A stretch of 36,604 nucleotides of DNA from Clostridia bacterium (lineage in GTDB: Bacteria; Bacillota; Clostridia; Oscillospirales; Butyricicoccaceae). The stretch lies in the NCBI GenBank assembly GCA_017559995.1, contig JAFYPP010000084.1, forward strand, positions 1 through 36,604. Direction: 5' to 3'. This document shows positions 17,449-24,922 of the stretch, piece by piece; within the stretch, counting starts at the first letter, position 1; the number at the start of each line of letters is the position of its first letter. The position numbers were made by a program, and so were the translations under genes. The notes under the pieces were generated by a model that saw only the letters and a list, made by a program, of their open reading frames with translations, was not told the origin of the DNA and made no database searches.

Positions 17449-17568
17449 ATGTACCAAGTAAAATATGTGTTCGGACATTATAATGTATACGCCCCCTCGG
17501 GAAGATTTTTGTTTTCGGCCGATACCGAAAGCGAAGCCTGGGACGAGCTGGAGGCCCTTTCGGAATAA
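17449..17568 (+). CDS. Small 39-residue protein of unknown function
   Basis: An ATG at 17449 is preceded by a perfect AAAGGAGG eight nt upstream and opens a 39-codon frame ending TAA at 17566. The peptide begins MYQVKYVFGHYNVYAPSG, continues FLFSADTES and ends with an acidic segment (WDELEALSE). It has no signal peptide or transmembrane helix. The alternating hydrophobic/polar start looks like a small beta-hairpin followed by a helix. It lies alone between the CadD-like and MATE genes. A possible extended -10 element (TGC-TATGCT, about 17411-17419) precedes it. I do not recognise the family with certainty. Confidence 0.6.
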   Translation: MYQVKYVFGHYNVYAPSGRFLFSADTESEAWDELEALSE

Positions 17569-17572
17569 GGAG

Positions 17573-17603
17573 TTGACAGCGGCAGGGGAGGCTGTGCTAT
17601 AAT
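17573..17603 (+). promoter_or_regulatory. Promoter of the MATE transporter gene
   Basis: TTGACA (17573-17578) and TATAAT (17598-17603) are separated by 19 bp, longer than ideal, but the -10 is extended by TGC. It starts directly after the stop of the 39-residue ORF. Confidence 0.65.
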
Positions 17604-17638
17604 CTTCCCCGTATCGATCCAGGAAAGGACTTGTTATT

Positions 17639-18964
17639 TTGCAATTGGAAGGAAAGAGCCTGCGCTCTGATTTCATTCGTTTCCTCACCGCCTCGGCGGC
17701 GTCGCTGATGGTGTTTTCCCTGTATTCCATGGTGGACGGTCTGCTGGTGTCTCTGGGCGTCAACGAGTACGCCATGAGCGCCGTCAATCTGGCCATCCCC
17801 TATACCAACGCGCTGTTTTCTCTGGCGGTCATGTTCGCTGTAGGCTCCTCCACCATCATCGCCATCCATTTGGCCCAGGGCCGCAAGGATGAGGCCGACA
17901 GCCTGTTCTCCCAGAACTTTTTCCTGCTTTTGGGCGTGGGCATCGTGATCTCCGCGGTGGTGCTGCTCTTCCGGGAATCTTTTGCCAAATTGCTGGGCGC
18001 CGATGAAGTGACCATGGAGTACGTCAAGCAGTATCTGCTGGGTCTGGCACCCTTCAGCGCCTGCTTCATCATCTCCTATAATCTGGAGGTCCTCATCAAG
18101 ACCGACGGCTTCCCCAAACTGGCGGTAATCACCGTCACCACCGGTGCCGTGGCCAACCTGATTCTGGACTATATCGCCATCTTTTTGCTGGATTGGGGCG
18201 TGTTCGGCGCCGCGGTGGCCACCGGCACTTCCCAGATGCTGACCTGTGTGCTGTATCTTGCTCACTTTTTCAGCTCCAAATGCACCTTCCGGCTGCGGAA
18301 GTTCAAGCTGGATCTCCGCATCCTCAAGCGGCTGATCCCCATCGGCCTGTCGGACGGCGTCACCGAGCTGTGCAACGGCCTGATGATCCTGATCTTTAAC
18401 CGCACGGTGCAGAAATATCTGGGCGCCGACGGCCTGGTCACCTATACTGTCATCGCTTATATGAACACCATCGTCATCAATTTGATGATGGGCATCTCCC
18501 AGGGTATGCAGCCGCTGGTGAGCTACCGCTACGGCAAATGTGACGGCGGTTCCTGCAAAAAGCTGCTGGGCTACGGCTTGAAGACCGCCCTGCTGTTTGG
18601 CGGCGTGTGCCTGGTGGGCCTGTATCTGTTCGCGCCCCAGGTGGTGAGCGCCTACCTCAGCGAAGCGTCGCCCACGCTGGTGGCCGACAGCGTGGTGGCC
18701 TTCCGCCAGTACAGCTTTTCCTGGCTGCTGGTGGGCTTCAACGTGGCCATCGGCGGCTTCCTCACCGCGGTGGAGCGGCCCATGCCCGCCATCGCCATTT
18801 CCACCGGCCGGGGACTCATCGTCCAGTCGGTGGTGCTGGTGGCGCTGGCTGCCGTTACCCGGGGCGCCGGCCTGTGGTTCGCGCCGGTGCTGGCGGAGAT
18901 CCTGGTGCTGGCCATGGCGGTCGTGTTCCTCAAACGCAACTTAAAACAGATGCATATGCTGTGA
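17639..18964 (+). CDS. MATE-family efflux transporter
   Basis: The 441-residue membrane protein has about 12 hydrophobic helices arranged as two homologous halves, as expected for MATE exporters. Typical blocks are ASAASLMVFSLYSMVDGLLV, SSTIIAIHLAQGRKDEA and GISQGMQPLVSYRYG. It is expected to expel cationic drugs or metabolites using a Na+ or H+ gradient; the substrate is not predictable. The start is a TTG at 17639, nine nt after AGGAAAGGA; no ATG or GTG start is available near that ribosome site. Monocistronic, with a strong terminator. Not a flippase of the polysaccharide type, since the sequence blocks fit MatE. Confidence 0.92.
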   Translation: MQLEGKSLRSDFIRFLTASAASLMVFSLYSMVDGLLVSLGVNEYAMSAVNLAIPYTNALFSLAVMFAVGSSTIIAIHLAQGRKDEADSLFSQNFFLLLGVGIVISAVVLLFRESFAKLLGADEVTMEYVKQYLLGLAPFSACFIISYNLEVLIKTDGFPKLAVITVTTGAVANLILDYIAIFLLDWGVFGAAVATGTSQMLTCVLYLAHFFSSKCTFRLRKFKLDLRILKRLIPIGLSDGVTELCNGLMILIFNRTVQKYLGADGLVTYTVIAYMNTIVINLMMGISQGMQPLVSYRYGKCDGGSCKKLLGYGLKTALLFGGVCLVGLYLFAPQVVSAYLSEASPTLVADSVVAFRQYSFSWLLVGFNVAIGGFLTAVERPMPAIAISTGRGLIVQSVVLVALAAVTRGAGLWFAPVLAEILVLAMAVVFLKRNLKQMHML

Positions 18965-18967
18965 GAA

Positions 18968-18995
18968 AAAAGCGGTCGAAAGACCGCTTTTTGTT
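18968..18995 (+). terminator. Terminator of the MATE gene
   Basis: A stem AAAAGCGGTC / GACCGCTTTT with a GAAA loop, followed by a T-rich run. Confidence 0.93.
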
Positions 18996-19009
18996 TTAGG
19001 AAAATTCAT

Positions 19010-19038
19010 TTTACTTTCGTGCAAAAATACAGTATAAT
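19010..19038 (+). promoter_or_regulatory. Promoter of the phosphoketolase gene
   Basis: A perfect TATAAT (19033-19038) with TTTACT 17 bp upstream (weak -35). The leader is about 50 nt. Confidence 0.6.
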
Positions 19039-19093
19039 AGCAGTAAATCGTGATGTTTTTAACACTTTTTTCAATCATAAAGGAGGAACACGT

Positions 19094-21445
19094 ATGGTAT
19101 CCGAAGCCATGCTGCAAAAGCTGGACGCCTGGTGGCGCGCTTCCAATTTCCTGACCGCCGGTCAGCTGTACCTGCTGGACAATCCCCTGCTGAAGCAGCC
19201 CCTGAAACCCGAACACGTCAAGAAAAAGATCGTTGGTCACTGGGGCACCTGTCCCGGCCAGAACTTCATCTATACTCACCTGAACCGCATCATCAACCAG
19301 TACGATCTCAATATGATCTATCTGTCCGGCCCCGGCCACGGCGGCAACGCCATGGTGGCCCAGGACTGGCTGGACGGTTCCTACAGCGAGGTCTATCCCA
19401 ACATCAGCATGGATGAGGAAGGCATGAAGAAGCTGTTCAAGCAGTTCTCCTTCCCCGGCGGCATCTCCAGCCACGTGGCTCCCGAGGTCCCCGGTTCCAT
19501 CAACGAGGGCGGCGAGCTGGGCTACAGCCTGTCCCACGCCTTCGGCGCCGTGTTTGACAACCCCGATCTGATCGCCGCCTGCGTGGTGGGCGACGGCGAG
19601 GCCGAGACCGGCCCGCTGGCCACCGCCTGGCACTCCAACAAGTTCCTGAGCGCCAAGATGGACGGCGCCGTGCTGCCCATCCTGCACCTCAACGGCTATA
19701 AGATCGCCAACCCCACTCTCATGGCCCGTATCCCCAAGGACGAACTGCAGAAGTTCTTCGAGGGCTGCGGCTGGAAGCCCTACTTCGTGGAGACCGACGG
19801 CTCGGACAATATGAAGGCCCACAAGGATATGGCCGACGCCCTGGACAAGTGCGTCCGGGACATCCGCGCCGCCCAGAAGAAGGCCCGTGAGCAGGGCGAG
19901 ACCAAGCGTCCCAAGTGGCCCATGATCATCCTGCGCTCTCCCAAGGGCTGGACCGGCATCAAGGAGGCCGACGGCAAGACCATCGAGAACACCTTCCGTG
20001 CCCATCAGGTGCCCGTGGATATGTCCAAGCCCGACCATCTGCAGAAGGTGGAGGAGTGGCTGCGCTCCTACAACTTTGAGGAGCTGTTTGACGAGGACGG
20101 CGCCCCCTGCAAGATGCTGCGGGACATGGCCCCCAAGGGCGACCGCCGCATGGGCGCCAACCCCCACGCCAACGGCGGCAAGCTGCTGCGGGATCTGCGC
20201 CTGCCCGATTTCCGCAAGTACGCCGTGGACATCCCCGTTCCCGGCAGCGTGGAGGCCCAGGACATGACCGAACTGGGCGGCTACGTCCGTGACGTGCTGC
20301 GTCTCAACGCCGACGCCAGGAACTTCCGTGTTTTCGGCCCCGACGAGACCAAGTCCAACCGCCTGAACCGTGCCTTTGAGGCCACCAAGCGCAACTGGAA
20401 CGCCGAAATGGTGGAGGGCGACGAGGATCTGGATGTGGAAGGCCGCATCATGGACGGTATGCTGTCCGAGCATATGTGCCAGGGCTGGCTGGAGGGCTAT
20501 CTGCTCACCGGCCGTCACGGCTTCTTCAACAGCTACGAGGCCTTTATCCGCATCGTGGACTCCATGGCCTCCCAGCACGCCAAGTGGCTGAAGATCACCC
20601 GTGATCTGCACTGGCGTGAGGAGATCGCCTCTCTCAACTATGTCCTGTCCTCCAACGTCTGGCAGCAGGACCACAACGGCTACACCCACCAGGACCCCGG
20701 CTTCCTGGATCATCTGGCCAACAAGAAGGCCGACGTGGTGCGCCTGTATCTGCCCCCCGATGCCAACTGCCTGCTGTCCTGCTTTGACCACTGCGTCCGC
20801 AGCAAGAACTATATCAACGTGCTGGTGGCGTCCAAGCATCCCCGTCCCCAGTGGCTGACCATGGAGCAGGCCGTCAAGCACTGCACCCAGGGCATCGGCA
20901 TCTGGCAGTGGGCCTCCAGCGACGAGGGCCAGGAACCCGACGTGGTCATGGGCTGCTGCGGCGACGCCCCCACGCTGGAAGTGCTGGCCGCCGTCACCAT
21001 CCTGAAGGAGCATCTGCCCGAGCTGAAGATCCGCGTGGTCAACGTGGTGGATCTGATGAAGCTGCAGTCCGAGCACGATCATCCCCACGGCCTCAGCGAT
21101 GTGGATTACGACAGCCTGTTCACCAAGGACAAGCCTATCGTCTTTGCCTTCCACGGCTATCCCAAGCTGATCCACGAGCTGACCTCTCACCGGTCCAACA
21201 AGAACCTCCATGTCCGCGGCTATATGGAGGAGGGCACCATCACCACGCCCTTTGATATGCGCGTGCAGAACCACATCGACCGCTTCCATCTGGTGATGGA
21301 CGTGATCAAGCACCTGCCCCAGCTGGGCAACCGCGGTTCCTATCTGCTGCAGCAGATGCGGGACAAGCTCATTGAGCACAAGCAGTATATCGCCGAATAC
21401 GGTCAGGATCTGCCCGAGATCCGTGACTGGAAGTGGCAGAAGTAA
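19094..21445 (+). CDS. xfp: Xylulose-5-phosphate/fructose-6-phosphate phosphoketolase
   Basis: The 783-residue thiamine-diphosphate enzyme splits xylulose-5-P (and often fructose-6-P) with phosphate to acetyl-phosphate plus glyceraldehyde-3-P (or erythrose-4-P). Diagnostic blocks are [48 protein letters not shown] and the ThDP/Mg site [19 protein letters not shown]. The length matches the family (~790-820). ATG at 19094 follows AAAGGAGGAA; the reading frame is open further upstream only by chance. Codon use (CGT/CGC Arg, CTG, ATC) suggests high expression. It is monocistronic; no acetate kinase gene lies nearby, so the acetyl-phosphate must be used by enzymes encoded elsewhere. Confidence 0.97.
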   Translation: MVSEAMLQKLDAWWRASNFLTAGQLYLLDNPLLKQPLKPEHVKKKIVGHWGTCPGQNFIYTHLNRIINQYDLNMIYLSGPGHGGNAMVAQDWLDGSYSEVYPNISMDEEGMKKLFKQFSFPGGISSHVAPEVPGSINEGGELGYSLSHAFGAVFDNPDLIAACVVGDGEAETGPLATAWHSNKFLSAKMDGAVLPILHLNGYKIANPTLMARIPKDELQKFFEGCGWKPYFVETDGSDNMKAHKDMADALDKCVRDIRAAQKKAREQGETKRPKWPMIILRSPKGWTGIKEADGKTIENTFRAHQVPVDMSKPDHLQKVEEWLRSYNFEELFDEDGAPCKMLRDMAPKGDRRMGANPHANGGKLLRDLRLPDFRKYAVDIPVPGSVEAQDMTELGGYVRDVLRLNADARNFRVFGPDETKSNRLNRAFEATKRNWNAEMVEGDEDLDVEGRIMDGMLSEHMCQGWLEGYLLTGRHGFFNSYEAFIRIVDSMASQHAKWLKITRDLHWREEIASLNYVLSSNVWQQDHNGYTHQDPGFLDHLANKKADVVRLYLPPDANCLLSCFDHCVRSKNYINVLVASKHPRPQWLTMEQAVKHCTQGIGIWQWASSDEGQEPDVVMGCCGDAPTLEVLAAVTILKEHLPELKIRVVNVVDLMKLQSEHDHPHGLSDVDYDSLFTKDKPIVFAFHGYPKLIHELTSHRSNKNLHVRGYMEEGTITTPFDMRVQNHIDRFHLVMDVIKHLPQLGNRGSYLLQQMRDKLIEHKQYIAEYGQDLPEIRDWKWQK

Positions 21446-21453
21446 CGCAAACC

Positions 21454-21480
21454 AAAAGCGCCCCGAACGGGGCGCTTTTT
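21454..21480 (+). terminator. Terminator of xfp
   Basis: A stem AAAAGCGCCCC / GGGGCGCTTTT with a 3-nt loop and T run. Confidence 0.94.
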
Positions 21481-21506
21481 CTTGCTTTTTCGGTCAAATA
21501 TGGTAC

Positions 21507-21512
21507 TATAAA
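21507..21512 (+). promoter_or_regulatory. Candidate -10 element of the coaX-like gene
   Basis: TATAAA sits 24 nt upstream of the start codon. A convincing -35 is not visible; TTGCTT 19 bp upstream overlaps the T-tract of the preceding terminator. Confidence 0.35.
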
Positions 21513-21535
21513 TATATAAAAGGGGAGGCGGTCTC

Positions 21536-22309
21536 ATGCTGTTTGTTGCCAACATCGGAAATACTGTCATCAACATCGGTGTGTTTCAAAAGGACACGCT
21601 GGTGTGCACCGCGCGTTTGTCTTCGGCCAGCGGCCGCAGCAGCGATGAGTACGCCGTCACGCTGAACGCCATTCTGGCCATGAACGGCGTGGATGCCAGG
21701 GAGATCGGCGGCGCGGTGATCGCCTCGGTGGTCAAGCCCATGAGTCCGGTGATCGGCGGCGCGGTGGAAAAACTGTTCGGCATCAAACCGCTGTTTATGG
21801 GCCCCGGCGTGCGCACCGGTCTGGATATCAAGATCGAGCGGCCCGCCGAGCTGGGCGCCGATATCGCCGCCGCCTGTGTGGGCGCGCTGGCGCTGATGAA
21901 GCCGCCCTTCGTGGTGGTGGGCTTCGGTGACGCCACCACCCTGACCCTCATTGACCGCAATTCCCGCCTGTGCGGCGTGATGATCTGTCCCGGTGCCTTT
22001 GCGGGCATCCACGGTCTGTCCCGGCTGGCTGCCGAGCTGCCGGTGATCTCGCTGGAGCCGCCCAAGGCGCTGCTGGGCAAAAACACCGTGGACTCCATGA
22101 ACAACGGCGCGGTGTACGGCACCGCCGCTATGGTGGAGGGCTTGGTGGACCGTCTGCGGGAGAGCATCGGCGAAGAACGCCTGCCGGTGATCGCCAGCGG
22201 CACCTATTGCGACATTATCCTGCCCTACTGCCGCATGGAAGCCCGCAAGGAGCCCCAGCTGGTGCTGCAGGGCCTGAAAAAGGTCTGTGAGCTGAACAGC
22301 AAACGATAA
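21536..22309 (+). CDS. coaX: CoaX-like (type III pantothenate kinase family) protein with altered active-site residues
   Basis: The 257-residue ASKHA-fold protein matches CoaX along its length: IGNT at 7-10, GPGVRTGLDIKI at 89-100, GAD at 107-109, and GKNTVDSMNNGAVYG at 181-195. CoaX catalyses the first step of CoA synthesis, ATP-dependent phosphorylation of pantothenate. However, the usual first-motif Asp (DVGNT) is Asn6 here, and the usual DFGTATT motif reads GFGDATT (129-135), so the Asp is Gly129 and the Thr is Asp132. Only the GAD Asp109 remains. It may be a weak enzyme, a paralogue with a new role, or a pseudoenzyme. ATG at 21536 follows AGGGGAGG. Monocistronic, convergent with proC. 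Confidence 0.8.
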   Translation: MLFVANIGNTVINIGVFQKDTLVCTARLSSASGRSSDEYAVTLNAILAMNGVDAREIGGAVIASVVKPMSPVIGGAVEKLFGIKPLFMGPGVRTGLDIKIERPAELGADIAAACVGALALMKPPFVVVGFGDATTLTLIDRNSRLCGVMICPGAFAGIHGLSRLAAELPVISLEPPKALLGKNTVDSMNNGAVYGTAAMVEGLVDRLRESIGEERLPVIASGTYCDIILPYCRMEARKEPQLVLQGLKKVCELNSKR

Positions 22310-22315
22310 GAAAAT

Positions 22316-22339
22316 GCCCCGACGGGTCACCGTCGGGGC
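22316..22339. terminator. Terminator between the coaX-like gene and proC
   Basis: A 10-bp perfect stem GCCCCGACGG / CCGTCGGGGC with a GTCA loop lies between two convergent genes. The T-tract is moderate on the plus strand; on the minus strand the hairpin is followed by ATTTTC. Confidence 0.85.
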
Positions 22340-22344
22340 GTTGT

Positions 22345-23139
22345 TTATTTCTTTCCCAAATTGCCGCTGGCGCCGGCCGCCGTGATCACGGCCTCCATCA
22401 CCGCGCCGCGGAAGGCGTGGTTTTCCAGCACACGGACACCCTGGATGGTGCTGCCGCCGGGAGAGCACACCTTGTCCTTGAGGGCGCCGGGGTGTTCGCC
22501 GGTCTCCAGCGCCAGCCGTGCCGCGCCGGCAACCGCCGCGGCGGCGTATTTCAGCGCCTTGGCACGGGGGATGCCGCAGGCCACCGCGCCGTCGGCCATG
22601 GCCTCCATATACAGGTCGGTAAAGGCGGGGCTGCAGCCGCACAGGGCCGAGCCGGCATCCATCAGATGCTCGGGCAGGGGATCCACGATGCCGGCAGGGG
22701 AGAGGGCCTCCACCAGCGCCTGTTCCTCCTCACCGGTCAGAAGCTCGTTTTTGCAGTACATGATGACACCGCAGCCCAGAGCCACCGGCGTGTTGGGCAT
22801 GATGCGCATGACGGGAAGGCCGCCGCCGGCCATTTCCTCGATCTGTGCCGCCGTGAGGCCTGCGGCCATGCTCACCAGCACGGGGCGATTTTCCTGCAGC
22901 TGGGGCCGCAGACCCTCCAGCAGAGTGCCCATGTCCTGGGGTTTGACGCCCAAAAACAGATAACGGCAGGAAGCCGCGGCGGTTTTGGCGTCGGTGACGG
23001 CGCACTCCAGCCGGCAGGCCAGGGCCTCTACCTTTTCGGGCGTGCGGCCGCAAAGGGTCATCCGCTGACCGCCCACACGCTTGTGTACGGCGGTGGCCAC
23101 CGCCGAGCCCATATTTCCTACACCGATAAATCCAAACAT
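22345..23139 (-). CDS. proC: Pyrroline-5-carboxylate reductase
   Basis: The 264-residue cytosolic NAD(P)H enzyme catalyses the last step of proline synthesis. It has the N-terminal Rossmann motif GFIGVGNMGSA (3-13), the conserved MRIMPNTPVALGCG near residue 110, and the C-terminal family signature PGGSTIQGVRVLE near 235. The length is as usual. ATG at 23139 follows GGAGGGA; a nearby ATG at 23146 is in another frame. It is divergently transcribed from a LysE-type amino-acid exporter, with the two promoters only a few bases apart. Confidence 0.96.
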   Translation of the reverse strand: MFGFIGVGNMGSAVATAVHKRVGGQRMTLCGRTPEKVEALACRLECAVTDAKTAAASCRYLFLGVKPQDMGTLLEGLRPQLQENRPVLVSMAAGLTAAQIEEMAGGGLPVMRIMPNTPVALGCGVIMYCKNELLTGEEEQALVEALSPAGIVDPLPEHLMDAGSALCGCSPAFTDLYMEAMADGAVACGIPRAKALKYAAAAVAGAARLALETGEHPGALKDKVCSPGGSTIQGVRVLENHAFRGAVMEAVITAAGASGNLGKK

Positions 23140-23167
23140 CGCGCATCCCTCCGGAAGGTTTTTCTAT

Positions 23168-23196
23168 ATTATAGCAAGAAACTCTACGGCCGACAA
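23168..23196 (-). promoter_or_regulatory. proC promoter
   Basis: Minus strand: TTGTCG (23196-23191), a 17-bp spacer and TATAAT (23173-23168) with TGC extension. Confidence 0.75.
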
Positions 23197-23201
23197 GTGT
23201 C

Positions 23202-23230
23202 TTGCATTTTGCGGATAAATGGAGTAAAAT
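23202..23230 (+). promoter_or_regulatory. Promoter of the LysE-type exporter gene
   Basis: TTGCAT (23202-23207), a 17-bp spacer and TAAAAT (23225-23230). The -35 lies 5 bp from the proC -35, so the promoters are back to back. Confidence 0.65.
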
Positions 23231-23266
23231 GCGGCATATATTATGTTTATATATTAAGGAGCAGTT

Positions 23267-23854
23267 ATGATCGATTTTTCCGGTATGGTGCTGTATCTGG
23301 CCGTGTCGGCTTTTACGCCCGGCCCCAATAACCTGATGTGTATGTATCTGGGCGCCACCTATGGCCTCAAGGGCAGCCGCAAGTTCATCACCGCCAGCAT
23401 GGCGTCGGTGTTCGTAAAGGCGCTTTTGTGCGGTCTGCTGAACGTGGCGCTGGCTTCCGTGATCCCCACGGTGGTGCCGGTGCTCAAGTGGGTGGGCGCC
23501 GCCTATATGCTGTATCTGGCCTGGACCATGCTGAAGGGCGGTCTGAAAAAGGAAGCGGTGGCGGAAAAACGGGGCGAGTCCACCTATTCCGCCGGCATCC
23601 TGCTGCAGCTGCTCAATATGAAAAGCTGGATCTCGGCCATCAGCGTGTTTTCCGTTTACGTGGTGCCCTATACCACCGCGCTGTGGGCGGTGCTGACGGG
23701 CGCTTCCGTCATGCTGGGCCTTTTGATCGTGGCGTCCCTCTGCTGGTGCCTGTTCGGCCGTGCCATCAAAGATCTGTACGAGAAGTACCGGCTGCCCATC
23801 AGCGTGCTGATGGCCCTTTCGCTGGTCTATTGCGCCGTGACCGCCGTTCTGTAA
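23267..23854 (+). CDS. LysE/RhtB-family amino-acid exporter
   Basis: The 195-residue membrane protein has six hydrophobic helices. The family mark TPGPNNLMCMYLGATYGLK is at residues 17-35, followed by LKWVGAAYMLYLAW near 75 and LLQLLNMKSWISAISVFS near 115. These transporters export amino acids (Lys, Thr, homoserine and others) across the cytoplasmic membrane; the substrate here is not known, but the divergent proC hints at proline or a related metabolite. ATG at 23267 follows AAGGAG. No terminator hairpin is visible directly after it, so read-through into the spore-protein gene is possible. Confidence 0.9.
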   Translation: MIDFSGMVLYLAVSAFTPGPNNLMCMYLGATYGLKGSRKFITASMASVFVKALLCGLLNVALASVIPTVVPVLKWVGAAYMLYLAWTMLKGGLKKEAVAEKRGESTYSAGILLQLLNMKSWISAISVFSVYVVPYTTALWAVLTGASVMLGLLIVASLCWCLFGRAIKDLYEKYRLPISVLMALSLVYCAVTAVL

Positions 23855-23863
23855 AAATTACCA

Positions 23864-23893
23864 TCAATAAAAACGCCGGCGGGATGCAAACTA
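23864..23893 (+). promoter_or_regulatory. Sigma-G-like promoter of the SASP gene
   Basis: TCAATA (23864-23869), a 17-bp spacer and CAAACTA (23887-23893) are close to the forespore sigma-G pattern (TGAATA / CATACTA). SASP genes are classic sigma-G targets. Confidence 0.5.
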
Positions 23894-23927
23894 TGGTCGT
23901 AATCTGAACGAAAAGGAGATAACGACT

Positions 23928-24119
23928 ATGTCCAGTAATAACGGTTATGTGAACCCCAACGCCAAGGAAGCCATGAAGCAGTTCAAGATGGAGACCGCCC
24001 GCGAGGTCGGTGTCGATCTGAAGGAAGGCTACAACGGCGACCTGACCTCCAAGCAGGCCGGCAGCATCGGCGGCGAGATGGTCCGCAAGATGATCAAGAA
24101 GTACGAAGAGACCATGTAA
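23928..24119 (+). CDS. Alpha/beta-type small acid-soluble spore protein
   Basis: The 63-residue protein coats DNA in the dormant spore and protects it from UV and heat. It shows the two family blocks: MKQFKMETAREVGVDLKEGY and LTSKQAGSIGGEMVRKMIK. The stretch TAREVG is the likely cleavage region for the GPR protease, whose gene is at the right edge of this window. ATG at 23928 follows AAAAGGAG. It is preceded by a sigma-G-like promoter and followed by a strong terminator. It is the clearest evidence that the host makes endospores. Confidence 0.95.
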   Translation: MSSNNGYVNPNAKEAMKQFKMETAREVGVDLKEGYNGDLTSKQAGSIGGEMVRKMIKKYEETM

Positions 24120-24141
24120 CCTCTGCGCAAACGCAGAAAAG

Positions 24142-24170
24142 ACGCGCGCCGATAAAGGCGCGCGTTTTTT
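24142..24170 (+). terminator. Terminator of the SASP gene
   Basis: A 9-bp stem ACGCGCGCC / GGCGCGCGT with a 6-nt loop and T run. A smaller hairpin (TCTGCG / CGCAGA) precedes it at 24122-24137. Confidence 0.94.
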
Positions 24171-24346
24171 GTCGAATAGGGCACTGGCAATTTAGATAAA
24201 ATTTAAGCCCGATAACTGGTGAAAATAACGATAACCTTCGGCGGGGTCACGGCGTGGGCAAAAATGTGGACGCAAAGCCCAAAAGGTATCTCTCCATAGG
24301 GGAAAAAGGGGCGAAAAACTTTTTTTAATTTTTTTGAAAAAAGTCG
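24171..24346. other. Non-coding gap before the tRNA promoter, with possible structured element
   Basis: No convincing gene. At 24256-24280 the strings GGGCAAA and GACGCAAAGCC resemble parts of the c-di-GMP-I (GEMM) riboswitch core, but the hairpin that should lie between them is only six nt here, so I do not call a riboswitch. At 24318-24344 an AT-rich inverted repeat (ACTTTTTT / AAAAAAGT) directly precedes the tRNA -35 and may serve as an UP element. Confidence 0.4.
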
Positions 24347-24375
24347 TTGACAAATGGGGAATGCTGTGGTAGTAT
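24347..24375 (+). promoter_or_regulatory. Promoter of the tRNA-Asp/tRNA-Thr unit
   Basis: TTGACA (24347-24352), a 17-bp spacer and TAGTAT (24370-24375), with an AT-rich block just upstream. Confidence 0.75.
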
Positions 24376-24416
24376 AAATCTTGCCCGCTGATGAGGCGAG
24401 CACGAAACAAACGAAT

Positions 24417-24493
24417 GGCCGAGTAGTTCAGTTGGTTAGAACGCTAGCCTGTCACGCTAGAGGTCGAGGGTTCGAGCCCCTTCTCGGTCGCCA
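24417..24493 (+). tRNA. tRNA-Asp (anticodon GTC)
   Basis: Acceptor strand GGCCGAG pairs with CTCGGTC (one G-U). The anticodon loop is CTGTCAC with GTC, the T-arm has GGTTCGAGCC, the discriminator is G, and the 3' CCA is encoded. 77 nt. Confidence 0.97.
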
Positions 24494-24496
24494 TTC

Positions 24497-24572
24497 GCTG
24501 CTATAGCTCAGATGGTAGAGCGCGTCATTGGTAATGACGAGGTCAGCAGTTCAAATCTGCTTAGCAGCTCCA
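24497..24572 (+). tRNA. tRNA-Thr (anticodon GGT)
   Basis: Acceptor GCTGCTA pairs with TAGCAGC. The anticodon stem CGTCA/TGACG has loop TTGGTAA giving anticodon GGT, and the T-loop is TTCAAAT. Encoded CCA. Three nt after tRNA-Asp, so one transcript. Confidence 0.97.
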
Positions 24573-24574
24573 GA

Positions 24575-24603
24575 AGCCACGCCGAAAGGCGTGGCTTTTT
24601 TTC
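24575..24603 (+). terminator. Terminator of the tRNA unit
   Basis: A stem AGCCACGCC / GGCGTGGCT with a GAAA loop and seven T residues. Confidence 0.95.
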
Positions 24604-24745
24604 GTTTTCCGGCGGCAGGGAAGGGTAAGGGAAGATTTTACAGCACTGCGAAAAATCGGAAAATGTCCAAAAATCACGGAACGGAAAATACTGGCCGGAT
24701 GGGAAAAACTGGAAAACCTGTCGGGCGATTGTTCGCCGACGCGTA

Positions 24746-24774
24746 TTGACATTTTTCCCGGGGTGCGGTATAAT
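24746..24774 (+). promoter_or_regulatory. Promoter of SBP2 and the peptide transport operon
   Basis: TTGACA (24746-24751) and TATAAT (24769-24774), both perfect, with a 17-bp spacer. An imperfect hairpin at 24719-24739 (GTCGG / CCGAC ends) abuts the -35 and could be an operator. Upstream, 24650-24716 has several short A-tracts at roughly helical spacing. Confidence 0.9.
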
Positions 24775-24800
24775 CGAGTGCATCATGGGTCAGTTCGCCC

Positions 24801-24841
24801 CTGCGCTTTTTTATGCTTATGGGGAGCATAGAAAAACGCAG
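24801..24841 (+). promoter_or_regulatory. Long hairpin in the SBP2 leader
   Basis: Two 17-nt arms (from CTGCGC to ATGCT, and from AGCATA to CGCAG) pair with one mismatch and one G-U around a 7-nt loop. There is no T-tract after it, so it is not a simple terminator. It lies ~30 nt into a ~140-nt leader and may stabilise the mRNA or regulate translation. Confidence 0.6.
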
Positions 24842-24922
24842 AACGGCTGCCTGTGCGGATGCTGCAGTACAGTGTCCTGTTTTTGATTTGTTTTTAATAT
24901 TTTTTGAAAAGGAGATGCCCCA

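Noticed and set aside
18941-21379. 812-codon minus-strand ORF opposite phosphoketolase
   Set aside because: Antisense shadow of xfp. The plus-strand product matches phosphoketolase throughout; the minus product has no recognisable domain.
22730-23146. Alternative frame starting at the ATG at 23146 upstream of proC
   Set aside because: It overlaps proC in another frame with an Arg/Gly-rich product; the proC frame has full family signatures.
24192-24410. 72-codon minus-strand ORF in the tRNA upstream gap
   Set aside because: It has no ribosome site, runs through the tRNA promoter and its AT-rich block, and shows no recognisable protein features.
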